Translations under genes and position numbers: made by a program
The notes under the pieces: model-generated
Databases searched by the model: none
The model's input: the letters and a program-made list of their open reading frames with translations, nothing else
What the model was told of the DNA's origin: nothing
DNA from: Coniferiporia sulphurascens
Lineage: Eukaryota > Basidiomycota > Agaricomycetes > Hymenochaetales > Hymenochaetaceae
Direction of reading: 5' to 3'
Assembly (NCBI GenBank): GCA_002794785.1
Contig: NBBA01000010.1
Span: 496,001-560,000 of the forward strand
Length of the DNA: 64,000 nucleotides
Shown here: positions 58,201 through 64,000 of the stretch, piece by piece
How the letters are laid out: each line of letters starts with the position of its first letter
How positions within the stretch are numbered: the stretch's first letter is position 1

Positions 58201-61200
58201 TCAGGATTCAGGAGCAGCGGCCGGCCGGTCTTGCTTGCCCGTTTCGTCTGAATGCGTCTTCTGAGGCGGAAGAGGCCGCTGCGCGCCCTCAGCGCCCATC
58301 GACGCGTGGCGCACCGCCGTCTGCGTCGTCCCGCCACTACTCCCGTCGTCCGACTCAGCGCGCTGCACGCCCGGCGACGACACCTTCCCACCCTCTTCAA
58401 CCGCCCGCGCATAGGACGGCGAGTCGTGCTCGCGACGATGCCTGCCGTATGGGGGCGACCCAAGCTGTAGCGAAGCTATGTCGCCCGCGAGCGTACTCAT
58501 ATTTCCCTTCGCGCCCCCACCTGCTGCGAGCACATTCTCTTCACTCGAGCGCCACGACGTCGCGCCCGAGCTCGAACTCTGTACGCGTCCGTCTGCCTCA
58601 GTTTCCGTCTCGCCCTCCGCCTCGCGTTCACTCCACCCGCCTGAGTCACTGCGCGCGTGCTGCAGGCGCGGCGAATCGTCACGGTCCATCGTACTACCCT
58701 CCTTCAAAATCTCGTTCGCAAGCCCCGAACCGCCAATCATCGACACGGGCGGGAAGTAGCCCTCCGAACGTACGGGCGGAAAATACCCACTCGGTTCGTC
58801 CCCCGCACCCACCGCGGGACTCGCGGGCTGACTTCCGGCGTGCACGAACCCGTAGGGTGGGTGCATGAGTACCGGCGAGCCGACCGCAGGGTTGAGGTAT
58901 GGTGCGTGTGCTTGACTTACACCACCATTTCCCCCACCACCAACGGCGCCCCCGCCGCCCGGCCTCCCCCAAAACGAGCCAGGGCTCATAGTTGTCCCAG
59001 GTGTAAACGGCTGAAAGACGTGATGCGGTAGGTGTATTGGGGGAGAGACCATCCCCATCCCTAATGTCATTGAACTTATACTTGAACTCGAGTCATACGA
59101 GTTCGTCGCCCCTGAATACCTATCAGTCAGGCCTCCAGACTGCGTACCCTCCGCTGGTGGCGGCGACATTACACCGCTTCCACTAGGCGACAGTTGCGGA
59201 ACAAACGAGAAGCTCGGCATGCTGGGTGTTATCGGTGGGAGACCATGCGGCGTAACTTGAGCGTGAGCAGCCATGTATTGATGCGCATGAGGATATGCGG
59301 GACTCATGGGGCCCGAGTATGTCGTGGAGGTATAGTAAGGGTACATCATACCGACGGGAGACATGGGGTGGCCCACTGGCGACAGAGGATGTTGATGCGA
59401 GTGCGGGTGGGGATGCCCTGGAGAAAAGGTCGGAAATGCGCCTACAGATGGAGGCGGCGGGAGTGCGATTGGTCCGGGGTGTGCAGGGTGCGACGCACGC
59501 GGAGAAGTGGAGGAGGTGGTGGAAGTAGAGTGTGTAAATTGTGTCGGGCCAGACGGTGAAGAGGAAGACGTCGTCCCTCGGGATGAGGTCGCCTTGGAGA
59601 TGGGTGCAGAAGTCGATTCCAATTTTGAAAAGCTGTAGTCAAAGGATTCCGACAATCTGCTGCGCTTCGGGGAGATGGGCGACGACGATGCGCGCGCGAG
59701 AGTGTTATTCGACAGCGCCGTACTTACACTGAGTACACCGACGTTAACGCCCGAAGCGCCTCCACCAGAATCCGTGCGGTGCGAAGACGTCGCAGCAATC
59801 GGTGCAGGAACCTTCTGCCTCCGTTCCGCGAGACTAGACACAACGCCTGTCCCCGTGTTAAACAGAGATGCAGGTGGGTCGCTTGTACTCGATGTCACGT
59901 CCGCGGGCTGCGACTGTTGGAACTGCGGGTAAAACGAATCCCGCAGCGCCTGTAGTGACGCTCCATTTGAAATCGAGTTTGAAGTGCTATTCCCCCCATA
60001 GTTATTGCTAACACCGCTATTGTTATACCATTCGGGGCCCTGGGATCCCATAAGCTGCTGGAGCTGAACGGCCTGGAGAAGAGCTGCCTGTGTAGATACA
60101 GGCTGGACGGGGGTACTGAGTGTAGAGGATTGAGGGGAGATGTTCGATTGAAGAGGCGTTTGTGCGCAAAACTTGTCGTAATGCACTTTCAATACGCGTC
60201 CATTGTACTCATAGCTATTTGGGACGCATTCAGTCTATCTGATACGCAAAGGCATGTTTTTTCCCGTTAAAAGAAATGACGCACCCGTTGAACATCGTTA
60301 CGGCGCGTTCAGCGTCGACCTCGTTTGCGAATGAGACGGTACCGAAGCCCCGGGAGCGGCCATCGGCCCCTAACGACACATCCGCACGCAAAATCGTACC
60401 CGCCTGCCGGAATAGGTCTTTCAGGTCTTGCCATTGACAGTGGAAAGGAAGCTATTTGAGAGGATAACGCATAAATCAAATTGTGAAGACTATCAGCAAA
60501 CGTCCCTGCAAAGCCAAGACAACATAATCACAACGTACATTCCCGACGAACAAACTCCGCATTCCCCCACTCGACCTCGAGCGCTCCCGTTCGAGATCTG
60601 CGTCGAGGCCATTGTACGAACCAAGTCCACCAAAGGAAGACAAGGACCCCAGCCTCGAGGCAAGTAGATCCTCCTGCTGTTGCTGTTGCTGGTGGAGAGC
60701 AAGAAGGCCGGAGTTGATGGTGCTCAACGGGGATGACGATGCGACGCTGGATGCAGTGCCCGAGCCGGAAATGTGTTGGGAGACGAAAGGTAACGATGCC
60801 GCATGGGGCGCAGGGACGTGCAGACCATTCGGCGCGTTGACGGCGCCTAGCCCACGCATCCCTTGCACGCCCGTGCCCGCACCCAGCCCCAACCCCATTC
60901 CCGGCCCGGCACCGAGTCCGGCCTCCAGATCGCCGCCGATTCCCCCAAGGCGGTCGAGACGGACCTCGAGGACGCGGCCCTGCCAGCTGTAGCCGTTGAA
61001 CATGTCAACGGCGCGGCCCGCATCTTCTGCAGATGCAAGGAGGACGGTACCATAACCACGCGAGCGGTTGTCCGGAGAAAGGGAGACATCGGCGCGTAGG
61101 ACGGTGCCGGCGCGACGGAAGAGGTCCTTGAGGTCTTGCCAGCGCACGCGGTAGGGAAGCTTGATTTCGGGTAATTTGACGGTCGGCACAGAGGGATATG

Positions 61201-61719
61201 AAGGAAAAGGCAGGTTAACACGGTATTTTTTAATATTTCCGCAGCAGAGGGGAGTGAAAGTGAAGCGCCCGGGGAGGACGTGTTCGGGGGTCGCACCTGC
61301 CAGCATGTTTACCTCATCTGACAGTATGCGCGGGTTGCCGCTCCACAGCTTCGGGGGGAGCGTACATGACAAAAGACCCGAAAGAATACGGAAAAGGAAA
61401 AAAGATGAAAGAGAAGAAGAGTGGTGATACGCACGTTTCCTGTAAAGAGCTGGGTGCGGGTGTCCTTGCCTGGCGGGGGCCTGCCATCGGGGGTGGGGCG
61501 CGTAGAAGTGGCCATCTTGATGACGGCTTCGACCTCGTCATTTGTTGGGAGCGCGGGCGGGGTGGCGGCGGCCGATGCTGCGGTGGAGGAGGCAGCCGTG
61601 CTGGGGCTGCTGAGAGAGGACGAGCGGGCGCTGACGACGGGGCTCTGGGCGAGCGAGGACACAGCGTTGGGCGAGTCTGACTGGGGCCGCGTGCCAGCCG
61701 AACTCGAGGGGGCCGAATC
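58201..61719 (-). CDS. RNA-binding protein with two Gbp2/Hrb1-type RRMs (5' exon unresolved)
   Basis: Predicted nuclear or mRNP RNA-binding protein. The first clear exon starts at 61719 after an accag acceptor and encodes a Ser/Ala-rich stretch up to TRTQLFTGNV. RRM1 continues LPYRVRWQDLKDLFRRAG, TVLRADVSLSPDNRSRGYGT and YSWQGRVLEVRLDRL. After a Gly/Gln-rich linker comes RRM2: GGMRSLFVGNV, then (after an intron) LPFHCQWQDLKDLFRQAGTI, ADGRSRGFGTVSFANEVDAE and EYNGRVLKVHYDKFC. A C-terminal disordered region of about 600 residues follows, rich in Ser, Pro, Gly and His (HPHPHSHQHPLSPVGHPMSP), ending QDRPAAAPES (stop 58201-58203). The W-Q-D-L-K-D-x-F-R and R-A-D-V motifs resemble yeast Gbp2/Hrb1 RRMs. 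The initiating exon, probably between 61720 and 62100, was not identified. Confidence 0.75.
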
Positions 61720-64000
61720 CTGGTTGCAGACGGGACGTGGCGGGGGAGGGGAAATTCCGAATTAAAAATGCATAAGCAACGAGCAAGAGCAAGAATGTAG
61801 AGACAACGCACGACACGCAGAGCGGTCATCGGCCGTTACGACGGGGAAAACGAAGGGTGAGGACGGCGGGGAAGGGGGAAAGAGAAAAGCGGGAAGACGG
61901 GGGACAGGACGACGCGCCGAGCCGCAGCGATCGGAGGATCTGGTGGCGGGGCGTGTGCGAGCGACGGAGAGAGACAGCAACGGAGACAGAAGGGGCAGCC
62001 CAGGCGGCGAAGGGGAGGGGACGTCTGTCGGAGAAGAGCGGAGAGGCTTATAAGTCGACCGTCGTGGTGGTAAGTCTGAGTGAGGAGCAGGCGAAGGACG
62101 CAAGCAGCCGTATTCGGCTAGACGGGGTGGGGCCAAAACGTCATGAGATCCGCGCCACCGCCGCGAAAACAGTCCCTCGCAACGAACTCGTCGTCGTCGC
62201 CCTCGACCGGACAAACGCGCGCTCCCGCCGTCGGGGTGCGGGCGGGAGTCGGGGCGCGAATCAATGTGGTATAAGAGAGAGGCTAATTGCAGAATCGGGA
62301 CGGAGGGGGAGCGGACCTGAGGATCGGCACGTCGTCAGACTACGAATTGCCCTGGCGCGGTCTAGACTGCCACAGACCGCCCGCTTGCTTTCTCCTAACA
62401 CTCTTCCTCCTCCGCCCTTCTACAATTCCGTCTCTGCTCTCCGGTATCTCCCGGCGGCGCCTCCTGCTGTTCAATCGGCGCTCAGATTAATTTTGTGCGC
62501 TCATCCCCCCATCACGGCGACCAACCTGTCCTTTACCTTGCGTCCACTTACATCTTCTGGACTCCCAGGCGACCATCTTCGGGCGCTGATATCCAACTAC
62601 TGAGCAGAATGGTGAAACTCACAACAATGCTCTGCGCCGGCTTCACCAACGGCCCCCTGCGAAGTAATGGGCGCTTCATATCAGAGCCCTCGCACCCAGT
62701 CTCCTGTCCACCTTTTTCAGACATCCCTACGGCGCCTGTCAACACGGCCTAGCCTCATCCCAGCGTCTGCTACACGTACCGTGCTTCATATCTCCAATAC
62801 GCTTACCACGGCCCTGCCCCCGAGCACAGTCTTCTTGCCGACGGACACCGTGCAGTCCCTTTCCGGCGTACACGGGGCGCGTGGTTTCAGATGTGGACCA
62901 GGGTTTCCGCGATGAAGTGCTGAATGGGGGGAGTCGTCGCAAGAACGTAAGCAAAAGCAAAGGCGCGCGATCCCCAAACACCCAGGTGCCCGGCCTGGGG
63001 GGAAACGCAAGCTCAACGAACGTGGGATCTACAAGCCGCGAACACAAAAAGAACATCAACCTCTGGCCCGGCGGGAGTCATCTACAATTAAACTGCACTT
63101 CGAGTCCAGGAACACTTTCAAGGCATCCCTACTGCTCAATTCGATTGGGGATTAAGGTACAACTTATTAGGTAAAGGGTCTCGGCCCCGCTCGAAGGCTA
63201 CAGCCTTTAGGCTGCATATAAGTAAGTTCTTGCTTACGGCTATGTGTCGAGTTGGTTCCTCAGCATCGAAGTGGCTTGTTTAGTCGAGCTGCTTGATACA
63301 GGTACGAGAAGAAGTACCAGTACTCCGAACGCGCCGAAGACGCGTCTCCGTCTTCCCCTACCCCTTTAGACGTGACTTTGGAACTTTAGGCTTCTAACTT
63401 CGGGAGCCGATTCCGGGAAGGGACTTCCCCCCTTGGCAGAAGATCGTCCGAGCGAATTTGGGCTCGGGACGATGTTCTGTTGCAAATATTGGTTTCGGTA
63501 AGCCCGCGGTGCACATCCGTTTCTCTTAGTCTAATTTAGCCGCCTATCATTCCCACGATCAGAATATGCCGTACGTCAATCCCGCTGTATCACTCGTCCT
63601 GAATGTCAGGTCCGGGGGCTCGCGTTTTACCTAAAAGAAGTAACCTATGTTTTCTCCGTTTTGATCGCGCAGGACGCCACGACTTGGAAACGGTCGCAAC
63701 TCAAGGCTGCACGTTCGGCATTTTCATTTCCGGATACGACATACATACGTGAACGCAGAGCTGAAGCAGGTTACACAACTAATGGCTCGCTATTAAGACC
63801 ACACCCCGGGATATGGCGCCCGCAGCAAGTGAAGTGACGAGCGCCGCACTTGGTCAAAAAAATGGTTACATGGTTGTATGACTGTGTCGATCCTGTTTAT
63901 ACGAACTGAGGCTGCGTCGTGTTTCGTGTTCAAGACTTGCAGCACACGACAGGGGGGAACATGAACCCCGAAACGCTCCAAGTGGGTTCAACTATGTGTA
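61720..64000. other. 5' region of the RRM gene and unassigned DNA
   Basis: 61.7-62.3 kb is pyrimidine-rich on the minus strand and probably holds the 5' UTR or first exon and promoter of the RRM gene. From 62.3 kb to the window end I see only short frames without motifs. Confidence 0.45.

Noticed and set aside
61857..62603. 248-codon plus-strand open frame
   Set aside because: Arg/Gly-rich translation of GC-rich 5' flank of the RRM gene on the other strand; no motif.

Overview
The window looks like a basidiomycete, probably Agaricomycete, chromosome segment. Most genes are split by many short (about 50-100 bp) GT-AG introns. It carries fungal-type (FunK1) kinases, a WW-like/membrane protein family of a kind I associate with Agaricomycetes, a caspase-domain protein, an intron-containing divergent histone H2A/H2B pair, an RNase H-bearing LINE and pogo/Tc1-like MITEs. 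I saw no bacterial-type operons, CRISPR arrays or recognisable tRNA/rRNA genes.

Layout. 1-5.5 kb: sparse DNA, then a tandem array of three tiny intron-rich genes for acidic disordered proteins sharing a C-terminal F-x-P-(R/K)-G motif, plus a degenerate fourth copy. 7.0-8.9 kb: a caspase-domain gene (-). 8.9-11.9 kb: nothing I can assign. 12-14 kb: a WW-like membrane protein (+), with a paralogue at 29.6-32.5 kb. 14.4-15.0 kb: a small unknown gene (-). 15.2-19.6 kb: coatomer alpha subunit (-). 19.8-27.4 kb: a complete but dead LINE (-) bounded by a 14-bp target duplication and later hit by two solo LTRs, each with its own 5-bp duplication. 27.5-29.2 kb: nested TA-flanked MITEs. 33.2-36.8 kb: a Gln-rich three-LIM protein (-). 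37.1-38.6 kb: histones H2A (-) and H2B (+) sharing a promoter. 39.0-41.9 kb: a secreted acid sphingomyelinase-like phosphodiesterase (-). 42.7-44.0 kb: an epoxide hydrolase (+). 44.5-50.2 kb: a FunK1 pseudogene and an intact FunK1 paralogue (-). 50.3-52.2 kb: a candidate TIR element carrying gene fragments. 55.2-55.8 kb: a small secreted protein (-). 58.2-61.7 kb: a two-RRM RNA-binding protein (-).

The housekeeping genes (coatomer, histones, LIM, RRM) look intact and conventional. Between them lie accessory blocks shaped by transposons, tandem duplication and pseudogenisation. The most novel-looking items are the disordered-protein array, the gene-fragment-bearing TIR element, the stop-free 60-nt intron conserved in both FunK1 copies, and a 7-nt microexon that builds the metal-binding GNHD motif of the sphingomyelinase. 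All gene models are ab initio readings by eye; exon junctions are given where a splice pair restores a recognisable motif.
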